A stretch of 64,000 nucleotides of DNA from Mytilus galloprovincialis (taxonomy: Eukaryota > Mollusca > Bivalvia > Mytilida > Mytilidae): NCBI RefSeq assembly GCF_965363235.1, contig NC_134846.1, positions 27,910,218 through 27,974,217 on the forward strand. Reading direction: 5' to 3'. Below, piece by piece: positions 11,524-22,892 of this stretch. Each line of letters opens with the position of its first letter. Position 1 is the stretch's first letter. A model generated the notes under the pieces. That model was not told where the DNA came from and made no database searches. It worked only from the letters and a program-made list of their open reading frames with translations. Both the position numbers and the translations under genes were made by a program.

Positions 11524-12790
11524 TAGCTGTTAAATAACAAGGTGACATTCTAAACCCGCCAGGAGTTCATTAATTTAGAAAATGATTTTCAAGAGTCTTC
11601 TTTTAATTCAGCATCACTGTTGTTGTGCAACCATTCACTGGTGTTAATTAGCCTTTTAATAATTGGTATTACATGTAGTATTGGTTTCATGTCTACATTG
11701 ATGGGTAGATTATACCAGGAGAATATGGTTAAGATTGAAAGTGAGACGCATTGCATTTTTGTATTTTAAAAAATAATATCAAAGTAGAAATTTTCCAACT
11801 GGTTACATGAATGATTTGATTCTGAAACATTTCAAAGGAAAATTTGGCATAAAATGTTTTTAAAAACACAAAACATACTTAATTTCATATCAGGCTTATC
11901 CAAAATCTTTCTGATTCTTTTAAGCAGTAGTTCTTTGCAGATGTTTATATTAGCTTTGTGACTATTAGAAATTGTTACAGTAGATTTGAGCATGGAAGAG
12001 CATTGGTGAAGTGGGGGCATTTTTAGTGTACTTTTTAAGCATTCCAGTGTGTTTATACAATATTGTGATATTTACTGTTGTAGTTTTACTTGTATGTGTT
12101 ATAGATGTAAAAATGAATATTGTATGTTTTATATAATTTTGTAAAATCAAAAATACTATGTGCTTTTATTCATATTAAATTGTTGGTCAATGATCAAAAA
12201 CTATTAAAGAGAGATAGTTTAAATGACATGTTAAAACCCACAATAACATATATACATCAAAACAACAAAATAGTCATTGATGCAAGATTTATACAAAAAT
12301 TGCAATCCTCTTTGTTTATTGGTGTGATGTATCTTTTGTCTCATTTTTCACAATAATCAATGCAACTAAACATAAGCAGCTGTTTTAACAAATTTCTTTT
12401 TACTTCAAATACAAAATATATAATATTCATGTCTGCAAATTATATATACATAGTTGTGACTATTATTTATTGTTTTTAATATATATATACATAGTTCTAG
12501 TCATTTAATTGTTACAGATTATAAAGTTGAGTCAGTACTTTTATGTACATGTATATACTTTAAGACTGTTAATGGTGGTATTTTTAATTTTTTTAATTTT
12601 ATTTTTGAAGTTTTGACATTGTCAACAGATATTTCTTTATACAAGACAATGAAGAATATCTACAAGTGTGTATACAATGTACAATTGTGTATTACATGTA
12701 TTAGTTTGAACAAAATTAGGGAACATAACTTCTGACAACCTCCTTCGAGATTACAAGATTCTTAAGGGAAAAAAATCATTCATTTGAAGA
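11524..12790. other. Unassigned AT-rich sequence
   Basis: AT-rich, with tacatgta and atatat words. No gene or bounded element is supported. Confidence 0.35.
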
Positions 12791-12836
12791 TATGCTGTAT
12801 TTATTTTCTGTATATACAGAAAATAAATACAGCATA
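12791..12836. repeat. Perfect 46-bp palindrome
   Basis: The first 23 bases, starting tatgctgtatttatt, are the exact reverse complement of the last 23, with no spacer. It could form a cruciform. It belongs to no repeat family I can see here. Confidence 0.9.
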
Positions 12837-12894
12837 AGATGTGTTCATCAGATTTATACATATATCTGTTAAATTTGAGCATTTATGTAATTAC

Positions 12895-13498
12895 TAGAGT
12901 GGGGCCCATATTTGCCGGGGACACAATTTCGCCGTTTTATGATTTTGAGGTGTTAACACTTCAAAGGATGGCTGAAATGGAAGAAATATATGCCAATAAA
13001 TTATAATTTTATAACAAATATGATTATTTTTTAAACTTAAACAAAATTACGGCACTTACTGCAAAAGATCGAAAAACGAACGATTTTCGGTCAATTTCCT
13101 GAATGAAAAATAGGATTTTCATAGATTTTTTTCTTAGCATTTTTTTGACTGATTGGCCTAAATTTCTGTTTTTTACACCTTTGAAATGTCTGCTGTTCAT
13201 CTATAATGACATTTATTTGATAGATATTACATAAAGCTGCAGTTATTTGGTTTTAAATAGATGTGTAAAAACGGCGAATATGTGTCCCCCATTGACAAAA
13301 CTTCAGGAAATTTCAAACACCTTTTAATCTAACTTTACAGATGATTATTTTCAAATAAACATGTTTTCAAGCTTAGGAATGTTTTGCATTTGAAGTTATC
13401 TTCATATAGAAATATCAGTATACTTCAAAAACATATAGACCTGAACATAAACTGTAGAAAACATGGAAAGATATGGCGAAAATGAGCACCCCACTCTA
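12895..13498. mobile_element. TA-flanked MITE, ~600 bp
   Basis: TA at 12895-12896 and 13497-13498 flank ends reading GAGTGGGG and CCCCACTC. The similarity extends inward (cccatatttgcc against ggcgaaaatgagc). This fits a Tc1/mariner-type non-autonomous element. No open frame. Confidence 0.65.
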
Positions 13499-14231
13499 GA
13501 TGGCTTCATGACTTTTCAGAAATGTGTTTAATGCCAGCAAGGTATACATTTTGTACATACATATCAGATATGATAAGGTTTAAGTTGTGCCTTAGTAATG
13601 TACTAGATTTTTCTTTAGATAGAATGTTAAGCTTTGCATGTCTCTTCTTAAATAGCTCATCATAAGGAATTTTATTATTTTTCTTATGCTACTAAGCAAA
13701 TTTTAGTGAATACTTACTAATCCAGAGTATAATTTGAGTAGTCTGAGGCATTTGACTAATGACTTATGGTACAGTCTTGTTAAATCATGTGCTCATGTTT
13801 CCATTCCAAAAAACCTATTGAAATTTGTTTATTTTCATGATTTTGATATAAAATTAAAATTAAAAAATTGAAGTTTGAAGTTGTAGAATACAAATTTTCC
13901 TGTCTAATCTTTGTGAAAATTATGATAAATTGTGATTAAGGCCAGGAAATTTTAAAATAAAGCCAGAAAAAGAGGCAATATTAGGGTCTTATCAATTTAC
14001 TCCTTTGGGTCATTTATGTTCATTGCTTGTCTAGCAAGTCCCAGCAATTGCAGCTTTGTTTAGTTTTCACATTTTTCAGCATTCATTCTCTCCAACATCA
14101 TGAACTTGTTCCATTTTATTTGAAACAAGTTAAATCATCCTGGTATAATATAATATATAGTATCAAAAGTATGATTTATGTGTGGGTATATAGGGTTAAT
14201 TTGAATTTCCTTTGAAAAGCAATTTTTTTAT
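13499..14231. other. Unassigned AT-rich sequence
   Basis: No exon or bounded element supported. Confidence 0.35.
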
Positions 14232-14587
14232 TACAGTTAAAATAATAAAGCATGCAAACCAAGAGTTCGATTGCCTTGCTTTCCAACTTTGGTTGTTTGC
14301 TCAGACATTGTAATTAAGATTGACACCTTAATTCAATGGGTAAGTGGTGTTATAGTCTGTTTACTATACACAAAGGTTTGATTGGTCAATGAATATCCAA
14401 ATTGTATCCAATATGTTACCCATTGTCCAATCAACTCTTTTTTATATAGTAAACAAACTGTTACTCTGCCTCTCCATTGAATTTAGGTGTCAATATTTAT
14501 TACAATGCCTGAGTAAACAACCAAACAAAGTTTGCAAGCAAGACATTTAAATTCTTGGTTTGCGCATGCTTTATCATTTTAACTGTA
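14232..14587. mobile_element. Foldback MITE, arms ~165 bp
   Basis: Nearly the whole 352 bp folds on itself. The left arm starts cagttaaaataataaag, and the right arm ends in its complement, ctttatcattttaactg. TA lies on both sides (14232-14233, 14586-14587). The arms differ by scattered changes and short indels, so the copy is not new. Confidence 0.75.
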
Positions 14588-15375
14588 AATGTGAAAAATA
14601 GTTTCCAGGAGGCACTTTTTGATTTTGTCCTATCCTGCAGCCTGTTCACACAGATTTTATGAGTAGGAAGAATAGAATTCATCATAAAAGATTTTTTTCT
14701 CGCTTATTTTTCCTTGCAAATTTTTACTTGGAAAAGATGCACACCATTTAGTTTTTTGCATGACAACATTCATCAAACACATAACATTTAATAACCTCTA
14801 GCTTATAAGTTAATATTTTTTGTTTGGGCTTATTTAAAAAGATTGAATCTCAGATGTTAATTATGAATGTTAGATTTTTACCTCATGTTGAACAAAATAG
14901 TTTTTGTGATGTTGAAAAATGTTTATTGATCTTCATTATCACTATGTTGTGAAAGAAAACAGTAAAAGAAATTTTAAATGAAGTCTTGTATTTGAACTTA
15001 ATTGATCCAATGATTATTCCAGAAAAACACAAACAACAGATGCAGTTTGAACAATATGACTGCCAATCACTTGAAAATGGGGAAAACAATTGTAAATTTT
15101 AGACAGAAATATTATTCATGACTAAAATTCTTTCATGTTGATCTTATATTGCTTATAATTTTAGCTACTCTCATCACTTTAATCTTCTCCTCTGCAAGTT
15201 TTGGGTCTGGTGGAACAAACTTAGTGACAATCATCTTTGGAGTATTTAGTTTGAATATATGTCCTATGTTGTGGCAAAAATGATCGCAATGTTTGAGAAC
15301 TACATGTACCTATTATCTATTTAAAGCAAAATTGTTGATTATAGTTATTGACTTGAAGTGACAATATTCTCCAAT
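14588..15375. other. Unassigned AT-rich sequence
   Basis: No exon or bounded element supported. Confidence 0.35.
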
Positions 15376-17296
15376 TTTTATACGACCGCAAAAATTGAAA
15401 ATTTTTTGGTCGTATATTGGTATCACGTTGGCGTCAACGTCGTCCGAATACTTTTGGTTTTCGTACTGTAACTTTAGTTTAAGTTAATAAAAATCTATGA
15501 AATTTAAACACAAGATTAATGACCACAAAAGGAAGGTTGGGATTGATTTTGGGAGTTTTGGTCCGAACAGTTTAGGAATTGGGGGCCAAAAAGGCCCAAA
15601 TAAGCATTTTCTTGGTTTTTCGCACTATAACTTTAGTTTAAGTAAAAAGAAATCTATGAAATTTTGACATAAGGTTTATGACCACAAAAGGAAGTTGGGA
15701 TTGATTTTGGGAGTTTTGGTTCCAACAGTTTAGGAACTAGGGACCAAAAAAGGGCCCAAATAAGCATTATTCTTGGTTTTCGCACTATAACTTTAGTATA
15801 AGTAAATAGAAATCAATGAAATTTAAACACAAGGTATATGACCACAAAAGGAAGGTTGGGATTGATTTTGGGAATTGAGGTCCCAACAGTTTAGGAATAA
15901 GGGACCAAAAAGGGGCCCAAATAAGCATTTTTCTTGGTTTTCACACCATAACTTTAGTATAAGTAAATAGAAATCTATGAAATTTAAACACAAGGTTTTT
16001 GACCATATAAGGAAGGTTGGGATTGATTTTGGGAGTTTTGGTCCCAACAGTTTAGAAATAAGGGGCCCAAAGGGTCCAAAATTAAACTTTGTTTGATTTC
16101 ATCAAAAATTGAATAATTGGGGTTCTTTGATTTGGCGAATCTAACTGTGTATGTAGATTCTTATTTTTTTGGTCCCGTTTTCAAATTGGTCTACATTAAG
16201 GTCCAAAGGGTCCAAAATTAAACTTAGTTTGATTTTAACAAAAATTGAATCCTTGGGGTTCTTTGATATGCTGAATCTAAAAATGTACTTAGATTTTTGA
16301 TTATTGGCCCAGTTTTCAAGTTGGTCCAAATCGGGGTCCAAAATTAAACTTTGTTTGATTTCTTTAAAAATTGAATAATTTGGGTTCTTTGATATGCCAA
16401 ATCTAACTGTGTATGTAGATTCTTAATTTTTGGTCTGTTTTCAAATTGGTCTACATTAAGGTCCAAAGGGTCCAAAATTAAACTAAGTTTGATTTTAACA
16501 AAAATTGAATTCTTGGGCTTCTTTGATGTGCTGAATCTAAACATGTACATAGATTTTTGATTATGGGCCCAGTTTTCAAGTTAGTCTAAATCAGGATACA
16601 AAATTATTATATTAAGTATTGTGCAATAGCAAGAAATTTTCAATTGCACAGTATTCAGCAATAGCAAGAAATTTTCAATTGCACAGTATTGCACAATAGC
16701 AAGAAATCTTCAATTGCACAATATTATGCAATAGCAAGTATTTTCAATTGCACAATATTGTGCAATAGCAAGAAATTTTCAATTGGAGTTATCTTTCTTT
16801 GTCCAGAATAGTAGTTGAATCAACTTAAATCATTGTTTTATACAATGTATATTCACTTTTACTACCAACTGATAAATTAAAACAATCTTTACCATTCAGT
16901 GATAACAAGCACTTTTTTACATTTTAATATTTTATGATGTATTTTATAAATGAGTAGTCATTGTTGAAAACTCCATTAGAAATTTTAATTGAGATCAGTT
17001 TTAGAATAAGGGATTGGGGCATGTGAAAAAAAAAATTAGGTGGGGGGGGGGGAGGGGGGGGGTTTCAATTTTTCTCATTTCAGATTTTATAAATAAAAAA
17101 AAAATTCTTCAAACATTTTTTTGAGAGGATTAATATTCAACAGCATAGTGAATTGCTCAAAGGCAAAAACAAATTTTTAAGTTCATTAGACCACATTCAT
17201 TCTGTGTCAGAAACCTATGCTGTGTCAACTATTTAATCACAATCCAAATTTAGATCTGAATCCAGCTTGAATGTTGTGTCCATACTTGCCCCAACT
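15376..17296 (+). repeat. Family B composite element, copy 2
   Basis: Same order of parts as copy 1, from tatacgaccgcaaaaattg to gtccatacttgcccca, where it stops short of the final hairpin end. It adds a hairpin array at 16615-16790. Most units are close to copy 1 (8404-10199), so the two are related recently or by conversion. Confidence 0.8.
16615..16790. repeat. Short hairpin array inside family B
   Basis: About five units of ~33-40 bp combine gcaatagcaagaaattttc with caattgcacaatat, so each junction is self-complementary (ttgcacaatattgtgcaa). The same array, reversed, is at 45613-45855. Confidence 0.75.
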
Positions 17297-17360
17297 AGAT
17301 TTATAAAATGGTCAAACAAGGTTGAAATCAAGCATCGACTCCTTTTACGAGTGATGGAGC

Positions 17361-18509
17361 TTAAGGGGGCTCGCGGGTCTAAATGAAATTTTTTATTTAA
17401 TATAAGATTTCGCTATATTTTTCTATAAATGAACTTTATCTTATCCTTAATAGAAAAATGAAATAAAAAAATGGGGTCACCGTTTATTTACGCTCACAAT
17501 CTGCCTTCAAAAGAAGCATACATTTTTGTTAATGTCCTTTTTTTCTGTTGAACTAATAGGAGAAATAGCGGTAATATCGAAATAAAAAAAAAAACTAAAT
17601 TACAGAAATCGCTTAAATTTTACAATTATTTAGTTTATGCACAGCTTATTCGAAAACAACAATAAAAAATATAGGTCACCGATGAGTTAAAAAAGATATT
17701 TCTATTTTAATGCCAAAAAATGACATTTTTTGCACCAAAGGGAGATAATTTAGAGCTTTTTCAATGTATCGACATTTTAAAAGTCACCTGGGGTCAACAC
17801 GAATTGTTTTTTTTGGAATTATTTTTGTACCATATGATAAAGTAACAACTACTAAAGGTAATTTATAGAATTTGTAATGTAAAATAAAAATTTATTTTTT
17901 TTCTGAAAAGGAGTAGGGGCATTAAGGCCTGGTTTTGGCCCAAGAAAATAAAATGTTTGATAACTTTTTCAAATTGGAACATAATCTTTAGAAATGCATA
18001 GGGTCAAGAAATATAAATGAAAAACATTAAGATTCTTATGTGATGACGTCACAATTACGTCATAATATATACTGTTTTCACAAAAACGATGAAAATTCAG
18101 AATTTATGCAGTTTTCTATCTTTATTTCTGTTGTAGAAACATCGTGCGCAGCCAAGAAACAACAAAATAATCTAACTGAAGCTTTATCATTACTATTGAC
18201 AAAATCTCATCAAATATAAAGTTGTTTCTTGGGTGCGCACATACTTTTCCAATCGAAAATATACTTAAAAATTTGATGAAAAACAAGGAAAATCACAAAA
18301 TTTTACAAAATATGCAAATTAAGGCATGATTTGTTGCCATGGTAACTTGTTTAATGCCCAAAATTATTTTGTTTTTCTGAATACCTCCTACCTGACATAC
18401 TTTTCAGTAAGTTTAAAATATGTATGATAACTTTTAAATTTGCAGTAATTTTTGGGCCAAATAAGGGCCTTATTGCCCCTACTCCTTTTATACCCGCGAG
18501 CCTCCTTAA
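17361..18509. mobile_element. TTAA-flanked element (family D), ~1.15 kb
   Basis: TTAA at 17361-17364 and 18506-18509 bounds matching inverted ends (gggggctcgcgggt against acccgcgagcctcc). TTAA duplications are known for piggyBac and Kolobok transposons; no transposase is present to decide. A second copy, broken up by other insertions, spans 30996-34847. Confidence 0.7.
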
Positions 18510-18639
18510 ATGAAGATTTTATACTCTTTTGCTTATTTTCTTGAAAAGTATAAAAGAAAGCGAAACATTTAAAAAAAAAAAGCAAAAATGATCAGACAAA
18601 AAGATCTTCAAATTGGTCAATGTTCCCTTATGGGAGTTA

Positions 18640-19331
18640 TTACTTCTAAATCACATTTTTTGCTAAAGAATATATAGTACCAGAGGGTTTCACTCACCTC
18701 TTAAAATAAATGACAGTTTTTGCTAAAGAATTTATAATACCAGAGGGTTTCACTCACCTCATAAAATAAATCAAAAATTTGCTAATTAGGACTTGTCTTC
18801 ACATTCTAAATCCAATGAACATTTTTGCCACCTGTCAGATTTGCTCCAAATGCTTTAGTTTCAGAGATATAAACCAAAAACTGCATTTTACCCTTATGTA
18901 CAATATGAAGCCATGTTGGTTGGCAGGAGGGGTCATCGACATATTTTTTTGTCCCATTTAAGGGCATTATGTTTTTTATTCTGTGCGTCCGACTTCAGTT
19001 TTTTGTCAAGGTAGTTTTTGATGAAGTTGAAGTCCAATCAATCTTCAACTTGAAACTTAGTACACATGTTGCCAATGATATGTTCTTTCTAATTTTAATG
19101 CCAAATTAGAGTTTTTACCCCACAGTCCACTGAACATAGAAAATGATAGTGCGGATGGGGCATCAGTGTACTAAGGGCACATTCTTGTTTAAACTAGATA
19201 CCCTAGTGGTGATGGTGGCCAAATTTAGTTAAATCTTGCCCAGTAGTTTCAGAGAAGATTTTTATAAAAGGTAACAGAGGACATCGACAACGGACACCAA
19301 GTGATGAGAAAAGCTCGCTTGACCTTTCAGG
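18640..19331 (+). mobile_element. Helitron-like fragment H1 with nested family C
   Basis: Carries the H-family units (cagatttgctccaaatgc, gttggttggcag) and ends with the hairpin tgacctttcaggtcaggtga. A reverse family C copy (18958-19190) interrupts it. A short tandem repeat (ccagagggtttcactcacct twice) is at its start. Confidence 0.6.
18958..19190 (-). repeat. Family C element, copy 2
   Basis: Reverse, partial copy with one unit, nested in H1. Confidence 0.65.
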
Positions 19332-19402
19332 TCAGGTGAGCCAAAAATCAGTGGACAAAGGCTTCACTCATGATCAGATTGATACAAAGCAGTAAAACTA
19401 AA

Positions 19403-20320
19403 CTAGAGGCTCTCAAGAGCCTGTGTCGTTCACCTGTTAATGTACTTACTGATGTCAGCCATCTTGGTTGGTAGGCAGGGTCATTAGACACTTTTTCAAA
19501 ATAAATACCCTAGTAATGATTGTGGCCAAGTTGGACATTTAAATCTTGAAAGATTTGCCCTAAATGTCTTAGTTTCAAAGATATAAAGCAAAAACGGCAT
19601 TTTACCACTATGTTCAAATTTTAGCAATGTCGGCCATTTTGTTTGGTAGGTGGAGTCATCGGACACATTTTTTAAACTATATACCACAATTGTAATTGTG
19701 GCCAAGTTAGTTTAAATTTGGCCAACTAGTTTCAGAGAAGAAGATTTTTGTACAAGTTGCAAAAAATGAAAAAAAAGTTGTTAAAATTGACTATGAAGGG
19801 CAATAACTCCTTAAGGAGTTGACTGACAATTTTGGTTATGTTGACTTATTTGTAGGTCTTATTTTGCTGAACATTATTGCTGTTTACAGTTTATCTCTAT
19901 CTATAATAGTATTCAAGATCATAACCAAAAACTGCAATTTCCTTAAAATTACCAATTCAGGGGCAGCAACCCAACAACAGGTTGTCCGATTCGTCTGAAA
20001 ATTTTAGGGCAGATAGATCTTGACCTGATCAACAATTTTACCCCATGTCAGATTTGCTCTAAATGCTTTGGTTTTAAGGATATAAGCCAAAATATACATT
20101 TTACCCCTGTGTTCTATTTTTAGCCATAGCGGCCATCTTGGTTTGATGGCCAGGTCATCAGACACATTTTTTAAACTAGATACCCCAAGGATGATTGTGG
20201 CCAAGTTTGGTAAAATTTGGCCCAGTAGTTTCAGAGGAAAAGATTTTTGTAAAAGTTTACGGACGACGGACGCCAAGTGATGAGAAAACCTCACTTGACC
20301 TTTCAGGTCAGGTGAGCTAA
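19403..20320 (+). mobile_element. Helitron-like element H2, complete ends
   Basis: The 5' end is CTAGAGGCTCTCAAGAGCCT, a short palindrome. The 3' end is an imperfect hairpin (cctcacttgacc...ggtcaggtgagct) closing in CTAA. A 3' hairpin followed by CTRR with no target duplication is the known Helitron signature, so Helitron/Helentron is the best guess. Units ccatcttggtt...gccaggtca recur inside. No Rep/helicase frame, so non-autonomous. Confidence 0.6.
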
Positions 20321-20324
20321 AAAC

Positions 20325-21250
20325 GAGTACACATGCTGAAATGTCTCTCCTTCTTTACTAACCATTGATATTGAGTTGATAGTCCTAAATATAAAGCTTT
20401 ACTAAAACTATCACATAAACTTAATATGATCCACCACAAAATATGGTCATATAAACCAAACGAGAAACACATGTACACTTTACAACCATTCAATACACTA
20501 AATACTGTTGTCCTATTGCTTATAGTTTCTAAGAAACTGACTTAACCAAGAAAAACTAAACATTTATTAATGAACCATGAAAATGAGGTCAAGGTCAGAT
20601 GAACCATACCAGGCAGGCATGCACAGCTTACAATTAATTCTTCCATACAACAAATATAGTTGACCTATTGCTTATGGTTCAAGAAAAAAGACCAAAACAC
20701 AAAAACACTGAGCAATGAACCCTGTAAATGAGATCAAGGTCAAATGAAACATGCAAGACTGACATGTACATCATATAATATTCTGTACACTAAATATAGT
20801 TGACCTATTGCATATAGTATTAGAAAAAAGACCAAAAACTCAAAAACCTAACTTTGACCACTGAATGAAACATGAAAATGAGGTCAAGGTCAGATGACAC
20901 CTGCCAGCTAGACATGTAATCCCCAACAATCATTCCATACACCAAATATAGTAGACCTATTGCATACAGAATAAGAAAAACAGACCAAAAACACAACTTA
21001 ACTATAACTACTGAGCCACGAAAATGAGGTCAAGGTCAGATGACACCTGCCAGCTTGGCATGTACACCTTCCAGTCCTTCCATACACCGAATATACTAGA
21101 CCTATTGCTTATAGTACCTCAGATATGGACTTGACCACCAAAACTTAACCTTGTTCACTGATCCATGAAATGAAGTTGAGGTCAAGTGAAAACTGTATGA
21201 CAAGCATGAGGACCTTGCAAGCTACACACATACCATTACTCAAAAATACC
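20325..21250 (+). repeat. Tandem array c, copy 1 (~160-bp units)
   Basis: About six units share aaaatgaggtcaaggtcaga, gacatgta and gacctattgcttatag. The array follows directly on the H2 terminus. A second array with the same lead-in (ctgaaatgtct, ttgatagtc) is at 35069-36010 on the same strand. Confidence 0.75.
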
Positions 21251-21649
21251 TAGAGAGAAATTAACATTACAAAAAAATCTTTACTTATTTTTCAAGTGGT
21301 CACTGAACAATGAAAATGTGGTCAAAGACAATGAACAAGTGACAGAAGGAAACTTCTGAACATGAAGCATCTATATAGAAAGTATGAAGTATCAAGGTCT
21401 TCCACTTTCTAAAATATAAAGCTTTCAAGAAGCTACCCGTAATGATGCCGCCGGATAACTATCACTATGTCAATATTTCTGCAACAAAAAGGTTGTGGCA
21501 GGATATTTATACATTCCAACAAGACACTTTTCAATATGATGTCTATTATCACTGAACTAGTAAACATTTTTGATTAGGGGCCAGCTGAAGCATGCTTCCA
21601 GGTGCAGGATTTTCTCACTGTATTTAAGACCCATAAGTAGCCTTCAGCT

Positions 21650-22603
21650 GTTTTTTTAGCTTTTCCCATCACTTGGCAAACGCGTCGTCGTCCTTTATTG
21701 TTAACTTTACAAAAATCTTCCCCTCTGAAACTAATGGGCCAAATTTAACCAAACTTTGCAACAATCATTATTAAGGTATCTAATTTAAATAAACTGTTAC
21801 GAAATATGTCTTGCCTTTTTGTAATTTTGATTATGCAAATATTGAAATTAAAATAGCAATACTTTAACATCTTACAAAAGTTATGCAAATATTTAAATTC
21901 AATGAACTATGTCTGAGTTACATGGCTAAACAATCTCCATGTACATGAGATGTACCCGTTAATACAACTGCATTCTAAATACCATTGACTTATTCTATGT
22001 CATTCCCTTCAAACAAACCAAAACACAAACATTAACTTGCAAACTATGTAAAAGTTTCAAAGTCAATGAACCATGAAGAGGGGATGGGGCTATATAATCT
22101 CCATGGAAACGATACTTGCAAATGCCAATGAATTTGCATACTGTACTAAAATATTAACTTAACATTAGCAGTTAATCTTAAACTGATCTAATCACAAACT
22201 TATACATGTAATCTAAGCAAAAGTTTCAAAATGGATAGACTATGACTGAGGGGGCAGGGCCAAAAAATCTCCATGGAAATGAGATGTGCCAATGCTTATA
22301 CAACTGCACACCAAATATGATCGACCTACCACTTGTCTTGTGGTTCACCATATTAAACTAGACCTAATCACAAACTATAACTGCAAAATTTCAGGGGCAA
22401 CAACTGGTGTCTGATGTGTCAGGGCAGACAGATCTTTACCTGATGAATATTTTCACTCTGTCATATTTGCTCTAAATACTTAATTTCAGTGATATAAGCC
22501 AAAAACTGCATTTTACCCCCATGTTCTATATATATTTACGACAATCACTGATGCAAAGTGATAAGAAAAGCTCACTTGGCCCCTTTGGGCCAGGTGAGCT
22601 AAG
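21650..22603. mobile_element. Helitron-like fragments with core d
   Basis: At 21650 a reversed H-family terminus begins (tttagcttttcccatcactt). Three ~170-bp units with caatctccatg...gagatgta follow at 21890-22330. A forward H terminus (agctcacttggcccctttgg) closes at 22603. This looks like an element with opposed termini or two fragments fused; 180 bp separates it from the EME1 stop. Confidence 0.5.
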
Positions 22604-22743
22604 AAAGGTTGTAATGTTTGGGATTTCCAATTCATTTGCCAGAATGGGGCACTGATTAATATTTGTAGTATATGATCCATTATCAATAACGGTATTTTAT
22701 GCATTTAAACCAAATGATATAAAAGAGAACATGTTTTTTCATA

Positions 22744-22749
22744 TTTATT
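22744..22749 (-). promoter_or_regulatory. EME1 poly(A) signal
   Basis: AATAAA on the minus strand, 32 bp past the EME1 stop codon. Position and motif fit. Confidence 0.6.
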
Positions 22750-22781
22750 TGGCACTTAAAAAAAATTGATTGTTATAATTG

Positions 22782-22892
22782 TTATTTGATGGCACAGATT
22801 GGATCGATATTTGTGAAAAACAAATAAAATCTTCTAGACATCTCCTTTCCAATACGTCTACTGGTTTCCAGTACTCCTGCTCCTCTCCTCAC
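22782..22892 (-). CDS. EME1: EME1 exon 11 (last)
   Basis: 36 codons plus TAA. VRRGAG and [12 protein letters not shown] match human VRRGEG and TSRRIGPELSRR, the C-terminal part of the DNA-binding helix-hairpin-helix pair. Confidence 0.95.
   Translation of the reverse strand: MRRGAGVLETSRRIGKEMSRRFYLFFTNIDPICAIK

Noticed and set aside
16141-16550. Two repetitive minus-strand open frames ([17 protein letters not shown] pattern)
   Set aside because: Both are translations of family B tandem units and recur wherever the unit does.
20325-21250. Tandem array c as a coding repeat protein
   Set aside because: Units contain stops in all frames and their lengths vary out of step with three.
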